A stretch of 64,000 nt of DNA from Hymenolepis diminuta. Its lineage: Eukaryota > Platyhelminthes > Cestoda > Cyclophyllidea > Hymenolepididae. Positions 38,013 to 49,375 of the stretch are shown piece by piece. Position numbers and translations under genes: made by a program. The notes under the pieces were generated by a model that saw only the letters and a program-made list of their open reading frames with translations, made no database searches and had not been told where the DNA came from. The stretch is from NCBI GenBank assembly GCA_900708905.1, contig CAADRB010000033.1, positions 478,250 through 542,249 on the forward strand. The letters are read 5' to 3'. Numbering within the stretch: position 1 is the first letter of the stretch; every line of letters begins with the position of its first letter.

Positions 38013-38328
38013 CTCTCGGACCATATCGATCGGATAGATGGAATAAATCAAGTCACACATGTCGTCAGATCAGCTTGCAGGTGACAGACAAGCCACCCCC
38101 CCCATTCATTAATTAGTAAATTAGGTTTATATACAAAACATTTTTTATTAGACGTCAGTCATGTCTCGTTGTCGGTGTCTCGGCGTAATAAACGACATCT
38201 GTTTAGGTATCCATGCGTAAAAACACAAACATACAGCAGGACCACCTGTGAAAACTATAGTGGAAATCTTACCACCATTCAATCATTTCTAATTGCCAGA
38301 TGTTGATAGACATCTGCTAGCTGTAGCA
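38013..38328 (+). mobile_element. Solo-LTR-like element, family A, copy 3
   Basis: Homologous to the other family A copies from CATATCGATCGG onward, ending CTAGCTGTAGCA. The 5' terminus is altered or lost (no TGT start). It contains TTTATATACAAAACATTTT. It lies about 450 bp from copy 4, which is in the opposite orientation. Confidence 0.75.
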
Positions 38329-38776
38329 ATTTTTATTGATCATCCTATGATTTCATATTGAGAGAACTCCTTCGGCCTCCTATTTAAAATCATGTCATTC
38401 ATTTTCCAGTATTCTGTAAGAAGAATTATCATAAGTAAATTCATTTGGAACGAATCGAAATATCTTTGATATATGTTCAATACGAACAACATGGTACTGA
38501 GAATAGAGTCATGGAAATCATTATCAATAAAGCGCTGATGTTCTCCCATTTAAGCAGGAATGTAATAGTGAGTTCACGTGCAGATGGTCTGATTCATTTA
38601 TGCCTTTTTTTAACCGAACAATCTGAAAACATCATCTGACAAATTAATACAGAAGAATAAGGGGATATTTAACTCTTACTGTGTAATGTAGATAACTTCA
38701 TCGAAGTAAAAGGACAAATGTGAGTTATTTTTGTTGCGGTACACGACTGTTCACAACTTTTTGTAGATATCAACAT

Positions 38777-39110
38777 TGCTATAGCCGGCAGATGTCTATC
38801 TTCATCTAGAGATTAGAAATGATTGATTGGTGATAAGATTTCCACTATAGTGTCCACAGGTGGTCCCGCTGTGGGTTTGCGTGTTTAAACGTAGATACCA
38901 AAACGGGTGTCTATCATCGTTCCAGGATTCCGGCAACGGGACATGACTGACGCCTAATAAAGAAATGTTTTGTATATAAATCTAATTCACTTATTATTAA
39001 ATTGGGGTGGCTTGTCTGTCACCTGCAAGCTGATCTGACCACATGAGTGACTTGACCTATTCCATCTATTCGGTCAATGTGGCCCAATAGATCCCCTCAA
39101 CGTTATAACA
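38777..39110 (-). mobile_element. Solo LTR with 5-bp target duplication, family A, copy 4
   Basis: A 334 bp element whose plus-strand ends read TGCTATAGCC...GTTATAACA, so on its own strand it starts TGTTATAAC and ends GCTATAGCA. It is flanked by exact 5 bp duplications AACAT (38772-38776 and 39111-39115). TG...CA termini, short imperfect inverted ends, an internal TATA-like box and a 5 bp duplication together define an LTR-retrotransposon solo LTR, or the LTR of a TRIM-type non-autonomous element. It lies 487 bp upstream of the SLC35B2 start codon. Confidence 0.85.
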
Positions 39111-39596
39111 AACATAAACAATGATATCGCACAAGATATCAAACTAACCTGATAAAAAAAATTAATTTAATTCAAATGAATGAATAAATGGTAAAAATAT
39201 TTTAAATAGGTTCACCAATATGAAATATCGATCCCAAAATAGAAATTGACAATATTCAATGAAACAATTAAATATTTTCACCATTATCTGCTTTTGAAGG
39301 TCGTTTACGTCATTACTAATTTGGGAAATGTACGCTAAATGTCAAAATTATTATAAAACTTATAAATCGTTTTAATAAATCAACACAGTCTAATTTTCTT
39401 GGTTGATTACGAAGATTCTAGGTCAGATACATATTGAATTTTGTTAAGCTCTGTTAGACTTAAGTAATTGAGTAAGTATTTCCATTATTTTAACTGAATA
39501 TATACAATTTTTCCACCTATATTTAGTATCGTGCAGATAAAATCTGCAAAATTGTGTCATTTACATTATTACACTGTATTTTTAAGCTTATGACCG

Positions 39597-42500
39597 ATGG
39601 CATCAAATGAAATTTCCAGCCATATTTCATTCTTCGAACCTGCCATTAAAAAAATTAAACCGATATAGTGAGTTTAATAACTTTTTTTACGACTCCCCGT
39701 TTATTTTTAACCATTTTACATTTCCTTTCCAGTTTCTGTATAATTTTACTTGTCTACACCTTTTGTGCAATTCTGATACAATTTCATGTCTACTCCTCTG
39801 TTCAGTTGCTATTCACTCCAGATCTCTGGTTTTTACGATTGGCTGCAATTGTTTTTTGTTATACACTTATATACATACCAATCGCTGTTCTTAAGAGAAT
39901 TGCTCCTCTACTCTCTCAGCAATGGGAAGCTGAAACAAGTTCCTTAGCATCAATTTTTCAGTGCTCCATAGTTGTCTGCTTCTTAAGTCATCTCCCAATC
40001 CACCAGCCTCTTCATGATCCCGTCTCTTCGACTTCAAAATCTTCACTTGCAGCTCGAGCCTGTGATGGCCTTTCGCAGTTCACCAAACGACATAGGTGGA
40101 TGGCTTTAGTTGGATGTACACTAGGCCTCAATTTCGTTTACATACTGTGGGGTGTCCTACAAGTAGGTTCTATTGATCGATCTATGCTTTTATTTTTCAC
40201 TTTTTAAAGTTAAACTCCTTTTAGTATTTGAATTACATGTTATTTTCATCAAAATGTGCCCTTTTTCGGTTTAGATACTAGTGTAACTATTATTATTAAA
40301 TTATAAGTTTTAACTTACCTTTTATTTCATCTTCAGTTATGTATATTAATGATTTGCTAACTTTGATTTTCCTCCTTATAGTTATTAATTATCTTCATTA
40401 AAAATATGCGAATAGTATATAAGCCTTCAGTTTGCTATTTTCTATTTATTTCATATAAATCTCTTGTTTAAGTTCATATTTGTTTATTGATAGTTCTTTT
40501 GTAATTTTACAGTTTATTACCAATGTCGTCAATCTAGATTTAGATAACTATTTTTTAAAATCATATTTACATAATATTAAAATAACTATTCAGACAATAC
40601 ATATGTCATAGGCAAACAGCATATTTGTCTTTATCTTTCTTTGCACACTTTTAAAATGAATTCTTTTCTTTTTCTACAACGCTATAACGCTCTGAACTGA
40701 CCCTATTTTATCGGAATAGTGCACGCTATTTGGGAAGCTATCTTGAAATGTTGATGAGATTTTAACTTGTTCGGCCGCAAAGTCAGGTGTCTCGAATTCT
40801 GTGTCCACCATTTCATACACCCAGTGAGCGGAACGGGTAATCAGATTGATCTATTAAGAGGGTGGCAGAATGTGACTTTTTCACCGAGGAGTCTTCGTGA
40901 TATCACTCCTCTGCTCAAACTTTCCTACTCTAAAATTGAAGTTTCGATGGATTATCAGTTCTCTGTCCACTCTGTTACTTCATGGATTTAATATTTACCG
41001 TTTTAATAGATTCATTTCACTTTTCTGGCAATGACAGCGCTATAGAAACATGGATTTTGAATAGTTGCTAGTCATCATTTGATAATTACCTATTTTAGGA
41101 ATTCTAAGTATGTGCTATCTAATGCTGCTAATCGAAGATGTAAAAAAGGATGAAAGTAATTTGCTAGAAATAGTGCAGTTACTCTATTCTCCTTTCTTTT
41201 CTTCAGGACTTCATTTATGCTTCTTCGCATTTATATCTGGCTTGTTTATTAATAAAACTTATGTTTCTACTCGATTTTTTGTTGACAAAGTCTCTGACAT
41301 AGTTGTTACTACAAATCGACTCTTCTAACCTCATATACTCCACGACTACTAAAATCTGCCTTTTCATGTTTCACTAAGGTTAGAAATGGTCTCTCCTACT
41401 ACTGACGTCAAGTGACTTTTATATACTACAGTTTTATCTAAGTTTCCATTTTATGCTTATATTAATATGTGGAAACCCGACTGCTGAGCAAGTTGTTTAC
41501 AACATCGCATCTATGATCGTAACACCATAGCCCTTTTGCTTCATGTAAAAATTTTAAATACGATATACGTAATTAACTGAATATACCTTTGCTAATCATT
41601 CCTATTCGGTTTTTGCACTTCATCTTATACTTAACAACAATGGTGGATACGCGACTTCATTTTTTTTTCATGCTCACGATTTTGGACCTTTTTTTCCGCT
41701 AAATATTTCCATGACTTAAGTTAAGTGTCATCGTTTATTGTCGATGTAGAAATTGGACTTTGATGCCATTTGTACATGTAGGGATTTGTGTACGCAGGTA
41801 GATCTGTATAAACCACTTCACTTGCCAATGGAGATTGTCTTTAAAAAGTGAAGTTTTAAGTCAGTACGTTTAGTTAGAATCATCCACTGCATCAAGTTAT
41901 CTTCTAAATTTTTCACGGACTCTGAGATTCCATTTTTTTTAAACGGACCGCAAAATCATGGAATTATACTTGCTCACCATTGTGATTTTTTATACTTTTA
42001 AATTTATGTCAGGAGTCATCCTTATTGTTAGGCTCTGGACCGGATTGATGTATGGGACAAATTGCAAGTTAACTGAACCGACAAATTTTTATCAAATTGT
42101 CTTCTCCAGTCGTGTCTGCATGGATTTAATCGGTCTTCTAATACTTATTGTCATAAGGAATCTGTATCATGCATTTCTGTGTTTGTGTTATATTCCACTT
42201 TTAACAATTATACTTGTCTCAAATGTACTTAGACTTAAAAATCCGCATTTTTATCTTAGGTTCATGTTGTTCTCGTTGGGCAACTATTTCAAAACCAGTT
42301 AGATCATGTATCGTGTATATGGTACTTTTGGAAAGTTGAACAGAGTAGATGTATTATTCAAGTAATATCTATTCATGCATACCCTGTGTTGTAATTCCAT
42401 TGATAATTGGGTATTACCTCTTAGCTACTACGCACCTTCTTTAGCTCTCGTTGTCATTCTCGATGAAATGCAGTCTTCTATTGTACCTTTTTTAAATCTT

Positions 42501-45500
42501 GATATTCCCAAATTCAGTAAGATTATAAAGGAATTTATATTGTGTTGAAAATCATTGAGAAAAGAGGACACTTATATCATGCAAAGTTTGTGTTTAGATT
42601 ATTCTGAGATTTTGATAATGAAGAGAATTTGGATGTAAATTAAATAACAATAAGAGGGATTTCTACGATGTGAATTTTCTTACAAGAAATCGATAATAAC
42701 TTAAGATGTAATCTTAGTATATTAGTAAGGATTTAATGTAGCATGTTAAAAATATCTGCCCATTTTATTACTCATTATGGTAGCATAATTCCTTCGTGCT
42801 CGACTTTCAACGTGCATTCAGTAATTTGTGTCTGACAGTCATTCGTTCAGTTGTCTTTACGTCTAATGACATGGTCACTTATCGTTTAGATCAAAACAAG
42901 CGCTTCATTCTTACACCATAGTAGCGCATTAGCATATTCCGTTTAACAACTTTTTGGATTCAATGTGGCCGATTCAAATCTAATTAAGTCAGAACGCATT
43001 ATCTGATTGTCAATAGTCTGTTTAGTAGAATAATTTCCTATCAAAAGGGGATGATAATAAAGGGCAAGTAGAGAGCGTTTAGTTCAAAAAATTTAGATTT
43101 GTATTTCTCATGACCCAAACAAGCCCTTAATATCGATAGCCTAATAATCACTACGCTTACCTAAAACATACATTTCCCTTCTTGAAAACATGAAGGCGTA
43201 TAATCAGTCCACAATTATTTAGTTGAGCATTCAAAACTAACCAAATGCATCATTTTTCCACAAACATAGTTTACTTATATTCAGGGACGAATAATCAATG
43301 CGCTATCGATTGAAGTCTACCTTTGTCTTTCGATTTACTCTTATATTCACTTTCAGGAGAAGATAATGACTCGAAGTTACAACGGAGAACATTTCCGTGA
43401 GCCACAGTTTCTTATCTTCTGTAATCGAATTGGAGCTCTGATTGTCGCGGTGACTTGTCTCGCTTTAACTGGGGCACGTTCGGATGATTCAACTGCAGAA
43501 ATCAAATCTCCCCTGACTAGTTATGCACATCCAGCTCTGAGTAATATCGTCTCGAGTTGGTGTCAATATGAGGCGTTGATTTTTATTACGTTCCCTATAC
43601 AAGTGAGATGGATATTTTTTGCTTTGATATTGTAATTCACAGATGTATTTTTAAGTATGTGCTACGAATTAGTAGGTTCTATTTGGTGAAAAAAGATGGA
43701 CTGTTGGTGAGTTTAGCTGTAGTGATAATTAACTGCTCTTGGCCTGATACCTTAGATCACATTTTGTAAATATTATTGTTCGTATTCATCCCGAACTCCA
43801 CATATCTCGCCGTCCTAAATAGCAAATTTTATATCACTTTCCCAATCCGATGTGTTTGGTTGGAGTGACATCATTGTTGGCAAGCCTGTTAATTTTCTTA
43901 CTGTATATGTATGATTCTAAATTTACTTCTGTGCTAAGATTTTAAATTGCTATCACAATTTAGAAGATTCATAACCATGAGGAGTAATATTCTTGTAAAG
44001 TCCACACTGGTAATTGTTTTGTTCACTCATTCAAGTTCACTTGGTTTCGTTGTTTTGACCATCTTTTAACTGCCTGACTGAAACCAAGAAAAACTAAAAG
44101 ACTTTGGAGAGCGAATAGATTATTAAAATGTTGCAATTTATTTTTTATTCCTTCCTTTTGTCTGTTAGGTGGCTAATTTGAAACCCAGTCTATTTAGTAC
44201 TACTATCTCAAACTTTGTTTCTTTCTGTCTCTAAATATAATGTCTGTCTCATTCACGTTGTCGGTCAAATTAACGGGAAAGGGAATACCTTAATGAATGA
44301 AATGAAATAGGCTATTCTTATGAGCAATTTCTCCTTAATTATCTGTGGTCTCTACAAGTATAATCAAAACTTGTGCGATGGTGGCACATTGGTTAACGTG
44401 TACGTCTGCTAAGTCAGAGATAACGATGCATCGATGCGCATTCAGTGAAGTGGTTTCCAAAGTGTGGCAGAATGCGGGTTTCCTATCAGAGTGGCCCCAG
44501 AACACCTTCATACTATACAAGTCATGTTGTTTGTAGACTTCTTCTAACAGACTTTCGGCATTTTTAATCAAAGATTGCCATTTCATCAGATATAGCTTAC
44601 AGATTCACCCGTTTCTTTGCAAAACTGTCCCGAGTCACTTCCTAAAGCCTTACTGAATCATCTAGCAAGAGTGTGGGTCAGCTGATTTCCCCAAGTTCTC
44701 ATCAAAATATATTAAATCTGTAAATGACCAAGTTTCAGATGACTTTCAGATTTGTAATTAAGATTCACGCGATTATTATTGCTGATCAAAATATGCTCAC
44801 TGATAGATTTAAAACCTTTGAAAACGTGAAGTACATAAATGTAAACATTATTGAATCAATTTTATTTAATTTTTCATAAAATATTTGCTAAATTATTTAA
44901 GCATCTTCTTACGTTAACAGGAAATTGGTAGAGAGGAAGGGCTTATTAATTTTTAACGTTTGAGAAACAATCGTTTATTCATTACTCCAGATCCTAAATG
45001 GCAAATAGTCTAATCATTCCAATCAATAAATTCTTCCTGTCATCTGTTTCGATTCCGGATTATGTGGAAACGACCATAGCTCAAGTAAACTTTCCATCGC
45101 AGTGGATATTGTTAACTTTTTTCAAACCTTGTTCTCAGGGCGAATAATATGTACGTATATACAATACATACGCCGACTTCAACCATTCCAACTTTATTCA
45201 TTTGTCCGAATTTTGTGACTTTCTGTGTTCAAGTCACTACCACTCACGAATTGACCGTTGGCTAATTTACTGGGAATGCCGTTTGAATGTGACTGTGTGT
45301 ATCGTAGAGTAGGGAAATCAGGAGTAAGTATCCAGATGATTGTTTCATACTAGCCTGTTCTTTGGTCAACTAGAATTAATACTTCTATTAATCCGGTGTA
45401 TATTCATCATCGTCTAACCAAGATGAGAATACCCTGAATGAATAGCGACCAATTCAAGGCAAATATTGGTGTTGTCTCAATAATACGGGGTTGATAAATG

Positions 45501-48500
45501 AATATGATTTGATTTATCACACATAGATGTAGAACGTTTTTCATAATCGTAAATAATAGTTTAGTATGTCTCCGACATCGGTTAAATCAATTCCCTCACC
45601 AGAACTATTTTTATTTGTTAACGCAGTTTTTTCAACCAACCCAGAAGATGCTTAATTTTTCTGTTGTTTGTCCATGAATTCCAGGTGGTTGATAAGTGCA
45701 TCGAAACATCCATCAAATTCTTCGAATATGCTAGCTGTAATTTCTGGCTGATTGGTTCCGATGTCGGGGATGAGATCCTGCGACTCGCCATATACTCCAT
45801 CCGTTCCTGATCCGCTCTCATTAAGCTCTGGAAAGAAGTCTCATGGAGAGTTACCATTTTCCATTATGCGTGGCATGCTTACCTACTAAGACCAATATAT
45901 AGTTAACTATCCTTAACAACATTGGTTGTCGAAGAGCCAATAGAAATTATGCACAAGATAAATCATCCAGCTAATTGCCATATATGGGCATTGAGGACAA
46001 GATAATATTAAGATACCATATATGGATAGGGCTAGGTCACTAAGAAGCTATCAGAATGATCCTATTCCACCTACCTTCGGTGCGTATGCGCATGGAGGAG
46101 GTAGGGGCGGGATGGTTCCAGCTTGAGTCAATGCCGGAATCACTCTCGAAATTTTTATTTCAACTTCTCCGAAGGTAAAAAATGGGAGCCCAATGAAAGC
46201 GGGATATTTATTATTCATTTCCATCGAATCCGTAAAGGAATTTCTACGACAAATGAATGGTTTTAAAAATATCTTATTAAGCGCAAATGCTGATTGATCA
46301 TTAGCTTCTCCCTCGTAAAATCTAGGTATAATAGTCATATATCTATTTTGGTATACCATCGAGTAAGAACTTCCATTATATGTCAGCAACTTGTCCAATG
46401 GTATCGTTGGCGTTGTCATGGCAGTTGTTTTATTCTCACTAACTCCGACTTCCTTTACATCTCTAGTTTCCTGTTTTAAGACTTCAAAAGAAGATGCTTT
46501 GTTAATGAACAACCTTTGTTTTACAGCAACTTATATTTATTAAGTAAACCAATCAAATGGCAGGTACATAAATGCAAAGGCGGTCTTTTGATGCAGCCAA
46601 TAAGGACTGAGCTAGATATTTGTTTACGAAACTCGAAAATATGGCATCTCTACCCACATTATGCAGACTTTGACCAAGAGGTACATTGATTGTAAAAACT
46701 ACTAGTATTCTATCAAGCCATTGCTCTGGTCCATATCTAACTTCTATTTAAACACGCTCTCAGCCAAGAAGGTTTTTGAAGTCGTTACAAGTAGAGGTAG
46801 TGATGCGAGGTTCTTCCATTATTCCCATTGTAGCGTCCGACAGATTATCAATGAAAAGCGCTCTAGTCACCATACCTTAATACCGTTTGAACCTATCAGC
46901 CACAGGAATATTGTAAATAGGAATATTCGCGCAGCTTATCGTTAAGGGATCTGTAATCAAATGTGTCATAGGCGATTTTCCAGTATTCGTTGATCCGTAG
47001 AAAACCAAAATGTTGATTTTGTGGTTTAATCTGGATATTTTCCGAATAAATTCTTGATCTTTCCAAGGTTAATTCTTCACATTAAATAGCTTGAAATGTA
47101 TATTTAACAACTTTGTCTCATTAAAAGCCAACTCGAACGGATAATTCCCAAGTTTCTAATTTGGTAGACTTTTCTTTGAAGTATCTGATTTTCGCCTGCA
47201 ATTACGTTTGCATAGCTCAATTTCAAAATTTTCATAGTTATTAAAGCGGAGGTTAAACCGAACTTCTTACATAGCTGATCTCTTCATGCGACGTATCTTA
47301 GCTCTTTCGCAGATGTCTTTACTAGTTTTTGGTTCCAAAGTAATTGCTCAATGGACCTCCTTCTTCCATGTACTGAAGAGCACCCTTCTTATTCCGAACA
47401 GCTTGTACCGTGGATTGAGACGCAGATTGTAGGTGTTTAGGAACTTGACAATCCTGCAATAATCGGCAAATTTCTTGTACCTACCTGTTGCCTGAGACTT
47501 GAACACAGCATGTAAGTGGTTGTCAGTAGATAGACGAAACCTTTGTCGGTTCTTTTTCATAATCGTACGCAATCATTTGGTGTGTCTCCGACATCAGCTG
47601 AATCAATTCCTTCATCGGGAGTATTTTTATTTGCCGATGAAGTTTTTCAAACAACCCAGGAAAAATTTACTTAACAATTTATTGTTGATTAGTCATAGTT
47701 ATAGAATTTACACATTTGTTAAAACGTGCTAAATTTCAGGATCGTTGTCCTGCAGAATTTCGGAGTAAGGCCCGTGTTATTATTGGGTTCTGGCTTTTGT
47801 GGGCTATTTTGGGAGGCTAATCAGTTTATGGCAAAAACTCGTTTCCCTTGATGTAAAGAGGTTGTATTGTTTAATTTCAGTATATTTGTTTTCCTAATTT
47901 GTTTATTAGAGGTGACTTGGAGTAACTGTTTTCTATCTCATCCTTCTTTCTCAAGGTTCGAATAAACTGTTAGTAAGCGATATCTAGTGAGTAGATGTTT
48001 TTTATTAGCCGGAACTTCATAGGAAGACAAAGAATACTCTGGCATGGATCGGAAGTGTGATCGCTATGTCAATTCTACGTCATTACTATGGGAGGTCACG
48101 GCTTGACGTGGTCTATCGCGATTCATCAATAGGTCTGTTGTCTGACTAATCTTATTCTACCAAGGTCAATAATTGGTTCGATAGTGGTTGACCAATCACT
48201 ATTGGATAGACCCATTACCAAACGTATAAATAGGATTTTGTTTTTGTCGATAAATGTCGGCTTACCAGACTAGTTTTATTTACCTAAATCTCTCACTGGA
48301 GTCTGAGCATCTGTAGTGTCCTTGATAGCAGCGGCCTGACCGCACTGTTACATCTCATTCATACGTTATAAAAAAGTACACTTCCTAGTGTTATAACAAT
48401 ATGGAAGAGTTTTTTATCAAAAGCTTTGTATCTTTCTTTTAGCTAGTTTTTGAATGTATCCACTTCATAAATAGAATACCTTCCCGATAAAAATAGATTG

Positions 48501-49375
48501 AATACAAGACTTTGTAGATCACTTGTGTAGCTGATGCCCATACTCAATGGTTACTCTTTGACTTCTAGGTCATTTCAAAATGCTGCAAAGCCATTCCCGT
48601 AATGTTGATGGGTCGATGTCTATACGGTCGCTCCTACAAGGCATATGAATACATAACCACAGGCATGAAAATTTACTTCACATTCATTTCACGACACCCA
48701 TGATTTGCTAGATGTCGTTTAATCACGTTATGTCTAACCCATTTTAGCGCTTATTAGCATCGGAGTGTGTATATTCATTCTCTCCTCTCCACCGGAACAC
48801 GAAGTAAAGGCAACTGAAAACTCAGTTAGTGGACTCATTCTAATCTGCGGCTACATTGTATTGGACTCCTATACCTCGACCTCTCAATCAAATCTCTTCA
48901 GAACTTTCAAGATGTCCCCACTCCATGTGTGACCGATTTCTTACATTCACAGCTACTTACCATTGTTAGTAGTTCGTATTTAACGTGTGTTCATTTTCAG
49001 ATGATGTGTGGAGTCTGCAGCTGGGCAGTACTATTCATAGTTACTCCACTCCTAGCTAATGGAACATTGAAGAGTTCATTGCAATTCGCTTGGAGACAGC
49101 CTCAATTCGCCTTCGATGCAGCGGCTTCAGCTTTGTGCTCAGGAATCGGACAGGTGCTGATTTTTGCCACTATTGCGGAATTCGGAGCAGTGACCTTCAA
49201 TCTCATTATGACTGTACGAATGTGTCTCTCGATCTTGGTTTCTTGTATGCTCTTTTCCCATCCTCTGAATATTTTGGGTATTGGTGGATTACTCATTACT
49301 TTTGGTGCAATATTTGCAAAGATGATTCTTAAAACGTCTGTTAATACCTCTTCTGTGCCCAATCCTAAGAGTTAG
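39597..49375 (+). CDS. SLC35B2: SLC35B2-type PAPS transporter (PAPST1)
   Basis: Golgi antiporter importing the sulfate donor PAPS for sulfation of glycans and proteins. Six exons: 39597-39667, 39733-40162, 43357-43602, 48569-48662, 48748-48926, 49001-49375, giving 464 codons (human protein about 430). The ATG at 39597 gives MASNEISSHISFFEP, and phase 2 at the first junction opens exon 2. Exon 2 carries several membrane segments and ends LGLNFVYILWGVLQ. Exon 3 starts EKIMTRSY and contains the family hallmark SSWCQYEAL. Exon 4 encodes KAIPVMLMGR. Exon 5 gives ALISIGVCIFILSS and GLILICGYIVLDSY. Exon 6 gives GIGQVLIFATIAEFGA and the last helices. Intron 4 has donor GC (CAG|GCATGA) and acceptor TAG, and only this junction yields the conserved EY-TTALISIGV. 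Introns 2 (3.2 kb) and 3 (5.0 kb) hold a SINE and antisense coding-like fragments. No clear AATAAA closely follows the stop. Confidence 0.93.
44374..44560 (+). mobile_element. tRNA-derived SINE, copy 2
   Basis: In SLC35B2 intron 3. The head reads GATGGTGGCACATTGGTTAA, then GTCTGCTAAGTCAGAG and a B-box-like ATGCATCGATGC. This resembles the D and anticodon arms of a tRNA-Ser with a CTGCTAA loop, but it does not fold as an intact tRNA. The body GGCAGAATGCGGGTTT...AGAGTGGC matches SINE copy 1 near 11.07-11.10 kb (minus strand). Confidence 0.7.
45538..45660. repeat. Direct repeat in SLC35B2 intron 3, left copy
   Basis: About 120 bp homologous to 47555-47690 in the same orientation (TTTTTCATAATCGTA, GTGTCTCCGACATC-like, TCAATTCC, TATTTTTATTTG, TTTTTCAA.CAACCCAG). 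On the minus strand both copies keep a frame with E-G-I-D..D-V-G-D and end R-L-stop, so the repeat may be a duplicated terminal exon rather than a transposon end. Confidence 0.65.
45652..46144 (-). CDS. Candidate antisense coding exons in SLC35B2 intron 3
   Basis: Two minus-strand open segments, about 46075-46144 and 45652-45827, joined by a clean intron (donor GAAG|GTAGGTGG, acceptor TTTCTTTCCAG|AGC) in phase 1. The combined C-terminal frame reads SDSGIDSSWNHPAP, then ELNESGSGTDGVYGESQDL, IFEEFDGCFDALINHL and a stop after DKQQKN. Composition is acidic, Ser/Gly-rich and without stops, unlike neighbouring frames, and so looks coding. Further coding-like but frame-broken segments lie upstream on the same strand at about 46.98-47.70 kb (VQEICRLLQDCQVPKHL, ALQYMEEGGPLSNYFGTK). 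Either a multi-exon nested gene or a decaying, partly duplicated pseudogene; no family is recognised. A competing 153-codon frame over 46051-46512 lacks an ATG and looks less protein-like. Confidence 0.35.
47555..47690. repeat. Direct repeat in SLC35B2 intron 3, right copy
   Basis: Counterpart of 45538-45660, about 2 kb apart. Homology extends weakly beyond the core on both sides. Compared with the left copy it has one base fewer in an A-run, which changes the frame; the downstream D-E-G-I-D-S-A-D-V-G-D frame remains open. Confidence 0.65.

Noticed and set aside
39668..39732. Reading SLC35B2 exon 2 leftwards without a splice, starting at GTG 39668
   Set aside because: 39668 is the GT of a good donor (TATA|GTGAGT). 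The ATG at 39597 joins in phase 2 to the CAG acceptor at 39732, giving a proper start.
44374..44460. A functional tRNA-Ser(GCT) gene
   Set aside because: Only the D and anticodon arms resemble a tRNA. The T-loop is not GGTTCGA-like, the acceptor stem does not pair, and the sequence continues into a repeated body, so it is a SINE head.
46051..46512. A 153-codon minus-strand ORF as the main product
   Set aside because: It starts at TTG without an ATG and has poor composition. A different frame of the same DNA splices cleanly to the next segment and looks more coding-like.
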